The notes under the pieces were generated by a model. The model worked only from the letters and a program-made list of their open reading frames with translations, had not been told where the DNA came from and made no database searches. The position numbers were made by a program, and so were the translations under genes. From Pollenia angustigena (taxonomy: Eukaryota > Arthropoda > Insecta > Diptera > Polleniidae), in contig OV884059.1 of assembly GCA_930367215.1 (NCBI GenBank), positions 72,201,393-72,265,392 on the forward strand: 64,000 bases of DNA, given 5' to 3'. Below are positions 22,490 through 33,849 of this stretch, piece after piece (position 1 is the first letter of the stretch; every line of letters begins with the position of its first letter).

Positions 22490-23705
22490 AGATTTAACTC
22501 TTTTTGGCGGCGCTAGAGGGCGCCAAAGTTTGAGAATTTATAGTAAAAATGGCCAAACAACTACTTGAGTTTTACATGCTTTAGGAAAACTGTTGTAAAA
22601 CTGTTGTTTTTTAAAGCACGAGATTGAAATTTTTTTCTGTAGTAGTTTACTATATTTAGAACTAACTGTAAAAAATTTTTATTGATTTATTTTCTCATAA
22701 GTGTTTTTTTATTGGTTTGAAAAATGCTTATTATTTACTTAAGCTCTAAAAATTTTTTAACTTTGATGGAATATTAAAAAAAAAGAAAAATATGGTCTAT
22801 GGGTTTTTTTCTGATTTCGAATATTTAGACTGTTTTCTAATAACTACAAAAAAAAAAAATGAAAAAATTTTACCACAACTTGAAAAAAAAAAAATTTTTT
22901 TAAATGGCTATTTTCATGATTTTTGATCAAATTTTGATAGTTTTCAGGAGTTTAAAAGACAATTAACTACAAATACTGTGAAATATTAATTCAAACTTAT
23001 ACCATTCAATGAAAAACAACAAAAATCAAAATATGTATAAAAAATTGTTTGTGTTTGTCTGCATTTTACGGCATAAGAGGGCGCTGAAATCACAAATGCC
23101 CTTGGTTTTTTATTGTTTCAAGAAAATAATTGTAAAAAATTAATTTTTTGGATTACGAGATTCAAATTTTTTTCTGTAACAGCTAACTATATTCTAAACC
23201 ATCTATAAAAAAAATTTACTGGAATTATGCTCCTATACATATTTTTTAATGGTTTGAAAAATGCTTATTATTTAGTTAAGCTCTAAAAATTTCTTAACTT
23301 TGATGGAATATTAAAAAAAAAAAGAAAAATATGGTCTATGGGTTTTTTTCTGATTTCGAATATTTAGACTGTTTTCTAATAACTACAAAAAAAAAATTGA
23401 AAAAATTTTACCACAACTTAAAAAAAAATTTATTTAAAAAAAATGCTATTTTCGTGATTTTTGCTCAAACTTTCATAGATTGAATTAGTTAAAAAAAAAT
23501 AAACTAGGAACATAATAAGAAAAAAATCCAAATATATATACTATTGAATTAGAAAAATTGGCAAGATAAATTAAAAAAAATTAGTATAACAGTTGTGTCT
23601 GTTTCTTTTTGTCGACACAAGATGGCGCTAAATTCCCAGATGACGTTGGTTTTTCATCGTATAAAGAATATTTTCAAAATGTGACTTAGTGCCGTTATTT
23701 TTTAT
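22490..23705. repeat. Tandem repeat, ~539-bp unit, two full units plus part of a third
   Basis: The segment TATGGTCTATGGGTTTTTTT with the next 60 bases recurs at 22791 and 23330, a period of 539. Units start with an AGGGCGC(C/T)-type patch: GGCGCTAGAGGGCGCC near 22507, AAGAGGGCGCTGAAAT near 23074, AAGATGGCGCTAAATT near 23619. They continue with TTGGTTTGAAAAATGCTTATT. Identity is highest in the centre. No coding frame; the GC-rich start alternates with poly(A)-rich DNA. Confidence 0.85.
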
Positions 23706-23879
23706 TTAAATTGAAGATGGTTACGTGACAGAAGTTTTTTTTTGGTAACAGCCTTTGTTTGTAGTAAGAGCAATTCTATTGTGGAGTGTTCGAAAATATT
23801 GCACACAGGGTTTTCAATTTAAAAGAAAATAAAAATTTTCTATTAAAATGTTAAATCAATTTATATATTTAATAAATAC

Positions 23880-24332
23880 TTACTTTTACAAACGAGTAAA
23901 AGTGAGGGCGCGTGGTTCAAAAAATGAACGTGCACATCTCTAATCAATTTTATTGCAATCAAAATCAGCTTATCAAATTTTATTGGAATCTTTCTATTTT
24001 TGAACATAGCTCCCATACAAATCATTCTCCCGAAAATAGCTTTTAATGCCAACTTCCTTAAAAATATATGTAGTAACATACCAATATAAACCATAGGTTA
24101 CATATAAACCCTCATCCAAAAAACCCATATATGAAGATGAAGATATCTAAATAATATTCGGCAGAAAGAACTTTGAAACGAATCTTAACCTCATAACATA
24201 ATTTTGTTCTGGTGGGTCCATGATTGCCCATGGGTCCCAAATAGATTACAATCTAGGAACTTTGTTTTTAAATACTATGCTATAGGATATCACATGGTCG
24301 GGCTTGACCGATTATACTTTCTTACTTGTTAT
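23880..24332 (-). repeat. Dispersed repeat ending in ...CTTTCTTACTTGTT
   Basis: The right end GGTCGGGCTTGACCGATTAT followed by ACTTTCTTACTTGTT is the same as the right end of the 50040-50748 repeat. A block with GGTGGGTCCATGATTGCCCA and GGGTCCC near 24210 recurs inverted at 38668-38740. A decayed interspersed repeat of unassigned class. Orientation is given relative to reading from AACAAGTAAG. Confidence 0.65.
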
Positions 24333-25600
24333 TTTTGCACGAGCATTTTAAGCGTTTTTCACTCATTTTTCATTAAATGATGTTTTTGTATTTTTCACAT
24401 TTATAATCCGATTCTACCAAAATTTGGCACACATATATATCTAACAAATATCAATTTTCATACCAAATTTTATTACGATCGGATAATTTTTGGAAGTGTT
24501 ATAACATTTTTAAGAAAAAGGATATATGGCAGGACCTTGAGTCCTTGTTCAGATTTAAGTGAAAATTTGCACATACGTTGCTAGTTGTGTGTGTATTAGT
24601 ATGACCATTTTTTGTAGTTTTGTGGGCATTATTGAAGCTAAAATTACATTTTTCCATTTCAGGACACATGGGAGGTAGGCGTGTCCTTGGACCGATTTGT
24701 CCAAAAATTCACATTTTTCTTAACTAAGCTATTCTATGCTTGTGTACCAAAATTTCTGACAACTCCTTCTATTTATGTCCCTTCGTTATATGGGGACAAA
24801 GCACTGTGTGTCGTTTCACTGCAAACTCTTTTAAATAATGGCATGGTCCATACTTGCACTACATTGGACCAGTCCAGGATCAATATGGATTAAGAAGTCC
24901 AATATAATTTGCAGGGTACAAAAAATAATACATACATACATATGTATGTACGTGTATATGTTCATACCTATAAGAAATAATTCCCAGTTTTTAAATTACT
25001 TACCCCTATTTATTAAGTTTTTCACATTTTCCATTTTCGACCGCAAATATATTTTTTAAATATAATAATAAAAATTAAGTTAATCTATCAAATGTTTTGA
25101 CAGAAAATTTAGTAAGCAATTGAGGCTTTTAACTATTTTTTGGTTGTGAATTCCGAATAATTATATTTTCATTTGTTGTACTCGAATTTAATCTATTCCA
25201 ACAATCAATCAATAATTAGCTGCAATAAATGAATAATCATTTATATTACAAAATTTATTGACGAAAGCAAATTATTGATTGCACTGACCAATATTCAGTA
25301 TTGCCCTATATTAAATTCGGTTCTGATTCTAACCATTTGTACTAATTTTCAAAACTAAATTAAATTAGTTATCATAACTAATAAAAGAGTTGAAGGAATC
25401 ATATTTCAGTTAGAATAACGTTTTAATAATCAAGAGAATTAAAAATCAGTTAGAACTATACATTTTTAATAGTTGCAATAATAAATCATGTTACTTGATC
25501 AATATTTTATTACTGCAACTGTTTCCCAACAAATTTGTTTTCTGTGTGTACATATTTATCTTCATTTCTTGCTGAAGGAAACACAAAAACGTAAAATTTA
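24333..25600. other. AT-rich stretch with repeat-like segments, no gene
   Basis: Includes ACCAAATTTTATTACGATCGG-type words (24465-24485) of the kind found in fly dispersed repeats. A TTTGTTTTCTGTGTGTA terminus near 25536 is inverse to CACAGAGAAAACAGATT at 21847, so an element of about 3.7 kb with later insertions is possible but unproven. No coding frame. Confidence 0.4.
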
Positions 25601-25885
25601 TTAAAAAAAAGGCAAACATTGGCGCATATTGTGTTGTTTGAATGCCGCACAAGAAGGCATTACATATTGGTGCATTTTTGTTATTTTTACTGACGTGCGG
25701 TTGCATAGAAACCAGTCACACGATTGCTGCACCAGGGTTGCATTTGATTGGTAAAAGTAAACACAATATTGTCCTCGATATGTACAAGAGCCAATTGGTT
25801 GTGCAGTCATACGATTGGTATATTAAAAAGTGTGAAAATTGGTGCATTGCGGCAATCGACCATAAGTGTAAAGTAAAGTGGCAGA
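25601..25885. repeat. Right part of a possible split TIR element
   Basis: CAGTCACACGATTGC, CAGTCATACGATTGG and the inverse terminal block near 25840 pair with 21055-21360 (see there). The 102-codon plus frame over it is not like any protein I recognise and is most likely chance. Confidence 0.4.
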
Positions 25886-25999
25886 ACAAAAGTACACGAA
25901 ACTGCCACTGGGAAAATTTAAGCGGGTTCGTTTTTTCACCAATTCGTTAGAAAGTTTAAATGCGAAAATGTGGGTTGCTGGTGTGCCTTTCCTAGTTTG

Positions 26000-26440
26000 G
26001 TGACAGGGCTGTTAATTATATGTCCAAGCAAACGCCTGCGTGATGAAACTATCAAGGTATCAGTGAGCCTATTACAACATTCATCACCTAATTCCTTGAA
26101 GCCAAGGTGATGCACGTCCGTTCAGGCTACAGAGTTCCGATCTAAGTGAACTGGTTATTTAAAGGCGCTGAACACTCGACTTGTTGCCCATAGGCTCTTT
26201 GTCACTCAGGATCTATCTGGAAAGAAGAGCAACCCGGAAATGCAACAGAGGGCCTCTGCTCTGGACCGTTGAATTGTCCGCAACTGTTAAACAGTTCTAT
26301 GGAGATTCGCACTATCCGCAAACTGTGGATGAGCCCGATGGCACTCAGCTTTGCTTTCCAAGAAGAACTTTAACCAATATAAAGGCCCAGGAGACCGGAT
26401 ATTGGAGGTGCCCTATGCATCTGTGGATGTTAGAGGAATA
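26000..26440. other. GC-richer island of unknown origin
   Basis: About 440 bases of much higher GC than the surroundings, with a 100-codon plus-strand frame (26181-26483) that runs out into AT-rich DNA. No family motif was recognised in any frame. It may be a decayed transposon coding or 5' region. The composition break at both sides is the only firm observation. Confidence 0.45.
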
Positions 26441-28855
26441 CATTTATTTTTGTCACCCGTTTTTTCTCTTATACAAAAACTAACGGGTGATTTGTTCATT
26501 TTTTGCAATACATACATGTGTTTGAATATGTGTGTATTTGAAATGAATATGTATGAATAAATAAACATATTCAACAGCGAATGTATTTCTTTTGGTAAAA
26601 TAATACGAAATGTCCTTAAGGAAGGTTTATGCAGCATGTTTTTTTTAGCTGCCCGTAAACTGACTGCATTCGTACAGTATTTAACCACATTTTCATTTTA
26701 ACTCTTTTAAAGCCGTTTTTAAGGGAGAATGAACATTTTATTTTATTTTTGCTTTAAATTAAATTTGCTGTTGGGAGACTTTTTTTTATACACAACTTAA
26801 TTAAATTTTAATATTTTTTAATTAATAATATATTAATTATTTGTTTATTATAATAAAGCCCGAAAAAGCCTTAATAGATAAATAAATAAATTAAACAAGT
26901 GTTTATTTTCATTTTCCACTATTAACAATTCTCCCCTTCGAACTATAATTGTTTAACTTTTTGTCCAACTAGTATGTTAATTATTTATGAGGGGAGAAGA
27001 ACAAAAACAAAATTTTTTTTTTATTATATTATATAAATAATTATGCATAAAAGTTTCTAAAAACGTTTATGGTAATTAATAATTTAAAATTATTTTTTTT
27101 GTGTGGCTGCTTTCAGTTTTGCGCCAACAATGAATGATTAAAAAGCACAAATGTAATTAATTATTTACACGGATACTAAAGTCTGCACTATAAAGGGTCT
27201 TCCAAAAGGGACATCAGAGCTGTGATAACGGATAGCGCCCTTATCGGTGAAGGTACTTCTGTAGAATTTGCTTTGCTGTATGCAGTATGTTTTGCCAAAT
27301 CACCATTACAAATGATAAAGTTTTAAACTGATTACACCAATTTTTGTCTGAAAGAGGGACTTAAACAAACAAAATTTTAAATTTTTGGACGATATTTATC
27401 CACAAGAGATCCAAGAGCGTATAATGCATCGTAACAAATTTACTGTTTGGTATGTATTTTGACGGTGTTATCGATCCATAATTCTTTGCGAACAACAATG
27501 TTTGATCTTAATTAGATGATATCGACACACACAGAAAAAATTCTCGCCAATTTTTCCAAAAAAACTTTCAACTTTGAGCTTTATTTCTATAGAAAACCTT
27601 ATAGCAAAGCTAAAATGCGTTCAAGCATTTTAAAAATAAATTTCCTACTCTCTATACCTGATATTTTATTTTCAAATGCATAAATCTACTAAATTAACTA
27701 CAACCATATTGAAATAATTTATAGCCATTTTAAGTTTAAAACTATAAAAAGAAGGTAGAAAAAGATACACCCCCATGTACAGGCAATAAATATGTACAAC
27801 CAAATACGTTGTAAAAGTTTTGTTGAATATATTTTTTTTCCTCTAACAACAAAATGTTGCAAAATATCCACAACACATGTTGTTTTGCATAAAAATCACA
27901 TAATACAAACTTGCGATTTGCCATTTTTCAATTTTCCCTTTATTGTATTTTTTTTGCTTTAGTAAATTTTTAAGAATTTTATTATGTGAATTACCACCAT
28001 TCACTCGCAACAAGATTTCAAATTAAATTCGTTATTCTAGTTGAGTGAAAAGTTTAATTAAATTTTAAGAAAAGTTTCATTAAAGCAACAAAAGTTTGAA
28101 AATAAATTCCTTTTTCCATTTGGTTTCTTTAGCTCAAATAAATATTTATTTTTTTGAGATTTAATAATAATAAAAAAAAAAAAACGTTTTATAAACTTGT
28201 CTCTGCTTTTTGTTCTTTCGATATTGAGTGAAGTGAAGTACTTATGATTTATTTTCTTGTTAAACATTGAAACATTGGCAGCAACAAAGACCACCCTGGG
28301 TTTTTGTTTTTCGATTATTTATCATTTTATTTTTATGTTCTCTGTATTTCAAATGACTATAAAATTGAAATGGTTCAATTCGGTTGTATTGGCTTTTTGG
28401 TTGTTTTGGTTTTTGTCGTTGTTGTTGTTGAATAGAAAACGTAATGTAATGATGATCTAGTTACGATTTTTAGTTGTAGTTTTTTATATTTTGCACTATG
28501 GGAAATGTTTAAGTATCTATGGAATTGGTGTTATGCTTGTTATGCAAGCGAGACTTTAAAATTATTTAGAGTTTTATTTAAGATATTTTGAGTTTGCCAG
28601 CGAAATAATTCTTTGGATATTATCCACTTAGCAGGCGAAAATTTCAAGCTTGCAAGCGAGAAGTTTTTTTTTTAAATTTTCGAACTAACAATTTAGAAAT
28701 CCTTTTAGGGGTTTTTTAGAAAATTAAATGCTACGAGTAGCAAGCAAAAAATTTCCGAAAAAAATATTTAATGTAATAAGCGAGAGACTTTGTTAAGAAA
28801 TTGCGAGAATTCAAGCGAGAAAGTTCTTTAAGACCTTTTGAGTTAGCAAGAGAGA

Positions 28856-28887
<32 letters not shown>

Positions 28888-29490
28888 AAATCTGCAACTA
28901 ACAAGCGAGTGTCTGAACTTGCTATATTTGCTTACAAACACTTTTGAGGAAAACTTTGGCTTAACTTGAGTCATGGAAGAAATTCAATTAAGCGTAGAGG
29001 CTTTTAAATATTTATTGTTTAAAATGTTCTCTGATTTATTTTGCAACAAACTAAATAAAGTACATTTTTTATTGGTATACTAAAATCTAAAAACGTTTTT
29101 ATATTCATAGAGAAAATAATTTATCAAATAGATAGAATTCTCTAAATAAAAATGTAGCCTTTTGTTGTTTTTTTTTGCATTTTGGTTTTACAACTTTTGT
29201 ATCTTTTTTTTTTAAAGCACTTTAAACAAAAAGGCCAATTTATAATTTATGACCAGAACGTTTTTGAATTATGAAGCTCAAACAATTTTTATACATTTAT
29301 AACAAAAAAAAAAAAAAATTCAATACGGTCAGCATTTAAATGAAATATTGAACAAAATCAGTGGCCTGCTTTCCAAGTAGTCAGGGCAGGAAGTGATTCG
29401 GTACACGAAAAATACACAAAATCGGCACGCTTATAAACGAATCTTTTTAAAAACCAGTAAGAGCGCTATATTCAGCTGTGCTAAAATCTT
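26441..29490. other. AT-rich stretch with simple repeats, no gene
   Basis: Holds a GA microsatellite (about 28853-28888), GTTGTTGTTGTTG (about 28418) and a CACACACAGAAAAAATTCTC terminus near 27531 resembling MITE family A ends. GGGTCTTCCAAAAGGGACATC near 27196 might be a decayed transposon end. No coding frame could be supported. Confidence 0.55.
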
Positions 29491-29748
29491 TGATACTCAA
29501 TACCGAGGACTAACATTTTTTAGGAGCAGTTTTTATGGGGGCTATGGTAAATTATAGACCCACCGTCATAAAATTTAATTTTATGATTTCTAGTCTTATG
29601 AAACTATGACAGACCAAATTTTACTACTAAGAGCATAATTCCTTACAGATTTAGGCGTACTAAATTGTTTTCCGAGTGCGGACTTTGTATGTGGCCTATT
29701 GTAAATTATGAACCAATCATGACGAAATTTAGTGGTATCTTTTATCTA
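29491..29748 (+). repeat. Dispersed repeat, left part (split by two later insertions)
   Basis: Two related blocks, GGTAAATTATAGACCCACCG with TCATAAAATTTAATTTTATG and GTAAATTATGAACCAATCAT with GACGAAATTTAGTGGTATC, run into the start of a Helitron-like element. The same repeat resumes at 30910-30970 and 31732-32030. Confidence 0.6.
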
Positions 29749-30909
29749 TCTATATATAAAAAAGGATGTGTGTGTGTATGTATGTATGTAACGCATGGAC
29801 TCCAAAATGGCTGGGCCGATTTTGATGAAATTTTCAGGGAATCTTCAGAATATTCAGGCGGGTGACTCTGTGAAGTGTGATTTTTGGCAAAATCCAATTT
29901 TCATATTGCAACACCAATGACTTCTAAATAATTTGGACGATCTTTTCTTTAAAATGATCGCCATGGTCCAACTTAGATTTATACGAAAAGAAAATTTTGC
30001 CCCGCCCACTTTTTTCGAATTAACAAAAAGCAGAAAACGGCTCCATCGATTTGACAAATTTTTCTTTCAAATGTTCGTATTAATCCATTTTAGGTTTCAT
30101 CGAAAGAAAAATTTACCACGCCTACTTTTTCGCCCACTTTTTCTATTAAGCGCATATTTTGAGAACGGCTTGACCGATTTGGACGATTTTTTCTATAAAA
30201 TGATTGCCATGGTCCAACTTAGGTTTTTACGGAAAGAAAATATTGCCCCGCCCACTTTTTTCGATTTACCTAAAATCAAAAAACGGCTCCATCGATTTGA
30301 CTAATTTTTCTTTTAAATGTTCGTATTAATCCATTTTAAGTTTTCATCGAAAGAAAAATTTACCACGCCTACTTTTACGCCCACTTTTTCTATTAAGCGC
30401 ATAACTTGAGAATTGCTTGACCGATTTGGACGATTTTTTCTATAAAATGATTGCCATGGTCCAACTTAGTTTTTTACGGAAAGAAAATATTGCCCCGCCC
30501 ACTTTTTTCGATTTACTTAAAATCAAAAAACGGCTCCATCGATTTGACTCAATTTTTCTTTTAAATGTTCGTATTAATCCATTTTAAGTTTTCATCGAAA
30601 GAAAAATTTACCACGCTAACTTTTACGCTTACTTTTTCTATTAAGCGCATAACTTGAGAACGGCTTGACCGATTAGGACGATTTTTTCTATAAAATCATC
30701 GCCATGGTCCAACTTAGATTTATACGAAAATAAAATTTTGCCCCGCCCACTTTTACGCTCTCTTTTTTCGAATTACCTAAAATCAGAAACGGCTCCATGG
30801 ATTTCACCAATTTTTCTTTCATATGTTCGTATCTTTTTAACGGATTTTAAAAGTCGAACCCAAACATTTTTCCTAATTTAGACAGGATAACGTCTGTCGG
30901 GTCAGCTAG
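29749..30909 (+). mobile_element. Helitron-like non-autonomous element with internal minisatellite
   Basis: It starts TCTATATATAAAAAAGG after an A. It ends in a hairpin (GACAG 30881-30885 / CTGTC 30894-30898), a 7-base spacer and CTAG at 30906-30909, followed by T. A|TC...hairpin...CTRR|T is the Helitron signature, and the GGGTCAGCTAG tail recurs inverted at 39279. The interior holds about four copies of a ~240-base unit (TTGACCGATTTGGACGATTT, GCCATGGTCCAACTTAG, CCCCGCCCACTTTT, CGGCTCCATCGATTTGA). No Rep/helicase is present, so it is non-autonomous. The 123-codon frame inside is a by-product of the repeat. Confidence 0.75.
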
Positions 30910-30970
30910 TAATTTATAATCATATATAACGAGTTTGTGCAAAATTAAGTTACAATTGGTGCATTTCGTC
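30910..30970 (+). repeat. Dispersed repeat, middle part
   Basis: AATCATATATAACGAGTTTGT to TGGTGCATTTCGTCA. It is matched by GTCATATAGAATGAGTTTGT to TGGTGCATGTTGTCA just after the TIR element (31732-31780). Either the host repeat is tandem or the region was duplicated at insertion. Confidence 0.6.
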
Positions 30971-31731
30971 ACACTCATAGAAAAATGCATGTTCATATTG
31001 ATGTTGCCCTAACAACAGAATTGTGACATAAATGTAAGTGCAAATGCCATCAATAAGGCAAAAAGTGACATCAATACAATGATGAACGTCCTCATAAAAT
31101 GTTGTCATATTTTATGTGTCATCTGTGAAATGACTACACTGACATCAATTCAGTGCCACATTTTGTGTATTTTTAACATAATTTTCATGTGTAAAAAGTA
31201 AAATAAGAAGCCGAAATTCCCATATTCTATTTGTTTAAATTATTTAGTTAAATACGTAAAATTTTCAAAGTAAAATGATTACTAAAACCATATTGGGCAT
31301 GCTGGTGGTGTCTTATTATTGTGAGTTCTTCTGTGAACAAAGGGCAGAATACAATTAAAGTGAAACAAACATGTCTAAGGAGTAAGTAAATAATAATGTT
31401 CTCTCACTTTGACTTAAATCAATTCCAATGACTTCATTTAATAACAGTTTGTCATTAAATTAAGCTTAATGAGTTCTTTCTTCGATGTTACTTTGTCTTA
31501 GTACTGATGACATTTTTTATTTAACTGATTCAGATTCATCATTTCTGTGTTGCCGATGGTTCATCTCATGACATAATTTCAACTGATGATCATTTGCCCA
31601 AGTGTTGTTAAGGCTGACATCAGAATGATGAAAAGTGTCATGCGGTCAAGAACGAGGACACTCGTCATAGTAGTAATGTCAAAATAAATCAGCGTTGTGA
31701 TGCCTTTTCTATCATTGTATGATTTCTAGTC
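30971..31731. mobile_element. TIR element, ~760 bp
   Basis: The left end CACACTCATAGAAAAATGCATG and the right end GATGCCTTTTCTATCATTGTATG are imperfect inverses. The interior is rich in TGACATCA and AATGTCA words. A central block (31260-31360: GGTGGTGTCTTATTATTGTG, AGTTCTTCTGTGAACAAAGG) is matched inverted at 34520-34690, so the family has at least two members here. No ORF. Confidence 0.6.
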
Positions 31732-32030
31732 ATATAGAATGAGTTTGTTTTTAACAACAACTGGTGCATGTTGTCACCAATTAATGTTAGTTAGGAATAG
31801 TAATTTTTGGGGTGCTTGGTCCACATTGGGACCTATAACGCCTTTTCCACTGAACTAATTGTCCAAGAATTCAATCCCAAATTGCCTGGGATAACTAAAA
31901 AGTATTTGACACTAAAACGGGTTTTTTTTTTACTCCAAAGTGAGCGTTATATCAACGGGCGGACGGACAGACGGACATTGCTAAATTGACTTAGAAATAC
32001 TCAGGATCCAGAATATACCGTACTCTAACT
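31732..32030 (+). repeat. Dispersed repeat, right part
   Basis: It continues the host repeat with GGGGTGCTTGGTCCACATTG, GGACGGACAGACGGACATTG and GATCCAGAATATACCGTA. Strings of GGACGGACAGACGGAC followed by an AGAATATATATACTTTA-like segment are typical of interspersed repeats in higher flies. Not coding. Confidence 0.65.
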
Positions 32031-32339
32031 CATAAACAATCACAGCTCAAAATTTTAAAATGCTAAGGAGAGGCGAAAAACTGGATTAAAAAATATGATT
32101 GAGACGTTTATTACAACATAAAAAGATAAGACCGATTTCTGAGATACAAAAATTTAACATATCAATCGATCTGCGCAATCCCCAGGTCTCTTTTTCTTAT
32201 TTCTCAAAGTTGATGTTTTAAGTTCGTCTCCCTTGCAGAAGTTTTATGTTGTAAAGTTAAAATTTTCCCAAAAAAATTTTCATAATATACGTAAAGATAA
32301 CTAGGCACGACGAAATGTTGAAGTACAAAGTTAAATAAG

Positions 32340-32462
32340 ACAGGGATTGAGTGCCCATCACTGGGGTTGCGAGTTCGATTCCCGCCAGAGACTCTGGTTG
32401 CTTTCCTGTAGACAAGCATAGAGCTTTGCGGGATTAGGTTAGAGAAAAAAGGATGCAAACGA
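32340..32462 (+). repeat. tRNA-derived SINE, copy 2
   Basis: GAGTGCCCATCACTGGGGTT, GCGAGTTCGATTCCCGCC (B-box-like GTTCGATTCC), AGAGACTCTGGTTGC, GTAGACAAGCATAGAGC and TTTGCGGGATTAGG. This is the best preserved 3' body of the three copies. It overlaps a chance minus-strand frame. Confidence 0.82.
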
Positions 32463-32553
32463 AATTTTTGTGGTCCGTTATGAATTTGATTTGAGTTTGA
32501 TAAGCGAATCTGATAAATTTTGAGTTGTGACTGTTTATGATTCAGTGCAATAT

Positions 32554-32699
32554 GTACACAGAAAAAAATAAAAATTGATTGCAAGTAAACTATTTGTAAT
32601 ATAAGTTAATTTGCTTGATTAAATTTTTAATTAAAACTAATTTTATTTTTGATGAACGTTTTAATTGGTAAAAAGTTTAGGAGTATTTTTTCTGTGTAC
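32554..32699. mobile_element. Small MITE with GTACACAGAAAAAA ends
   Basis: GTACACAGAAAAAA at 32554 and TTTTTTCTGTGTAC ending at 32699 are perfect 14-base inverted repeats. The body of about 118 bases is AT-rich and includes TTGATTAAATTTTTAATTAAAA. TGTACA is palindromic, so the target site cannot be told from the TIR. Confidence 0.88.
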
Positions 32700-33849
32700 A
32701 ATGGGTCTTATATGAATATTAAAAAAAGTTTCACACGCAAACATTCTTTAAAACTAGTTGTGGAAGGTGTACAAAGAGAGTGGAGAAACAGGAAAACACA
32801 GGATTTGTAGCCAGAATTTTGCTTTTTATACCAATATTTGGTAAAGATTATTATCTCTGATATTTTTTTTAATTAAATTTAATTTAGCTGATCTGCTTCG
32901 TGCAAAGCTTTTTATCATTGAATTTTAGTGCACGAAAATAAATTTCTCTACAAATTATCTGTTATCTCTTGCTGGTGGACCCTGTAATCAAAGTGTTTCT
33001 TTATTACAAAAGATACTTGGTTTTATTTGTATCATATTAAAACAAAAAAAGAGTTTTGATGTGCCAGCAAAATAAAATATATTGGAATTGGCAATAAAAG
33101 AAAAGATTAAAATTTAAATGCAAAAAAAAACCTTGTTTCTAAATCGTTTAGGGTAAATCGAATGTAAATTTATTTTTGTAAAACAGAACGAGTGGTGAAC
33201 CAGAGGTTACTAAAGCCAAAAATTACATTGAAAGCAAAAACAAAGTCAAAAAAATTTTATAATTTTGTTGTTGTTTTCTAAAAAAATTTATGTTGCGTTT
33301 TAAAATTTTCAACGCCGTTAGATAAGCAGCGTTTGAAGTCAAAAAATTTAGTAGGAAATTCGAACATAATTTTCAACAACATTTTAAAATTTGTATTAAT
33401 ATTTTTTTAAATTAAGCTTGAGGTCCCTTTTTTTATAAAAAATATTAAATTTATTTATTCATACCATATATACGCTGAAAACTTTATCCCAGGGGTTTTA
33501 GGAATCATCTTAATGCGGTATTTTTACTTTTTTAATAATGAGTGCTTCTAAGGTTGATCTTCCGTACATCATGATATATGGGGAGCCACGGATAGATGCT
33601 TTTTAACAAAGAGATACTTTCGGGGATCAAAGTGACTTAAGCACAAAAAAGGGCTAAATGACAAATTTGTCACCTCTTATGGGAGAGTTCGGTTTGAGGA
33701 AGGATCACACTGAAAAAAATCAATGTAAAATCGTCGAAAATAAGGTTGATTTTTCGGAAGTGATGTCGTTTCATGTTAAGTTAACAAGATTATACAACAA
33801 GTTCCGAACAACATTTTTTTTTTTAATATTTATAATTCATTATCAAGGT
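32700..33849. other. AT-rich stretch without a gene
   Basis: No ORF above chance, no RNA gene and no recognised transposon border. Confidence 0.6.

Noticed and set aside
26181..26483. 100-codon ORF over the GC-rich island as a real gene
   Set aside because: It runs out into AT-rich sequence, has no family resemblance and no splice-site support. Kept only as an unexplained compositional island.
29933..30304. 123-codon plus-strand ORF with internally repeated sequence
   Set aside because: The protein repeat simply reflects the tandem array inside the Helitron-like element; the frame breaks in later units.
29749..30909. CRISPR-like array
   Set aside because: Units are ~240 bp, diverged and contiguous without unique spacers; the eukaryotic repeat context fits a Helitron minisatellite.
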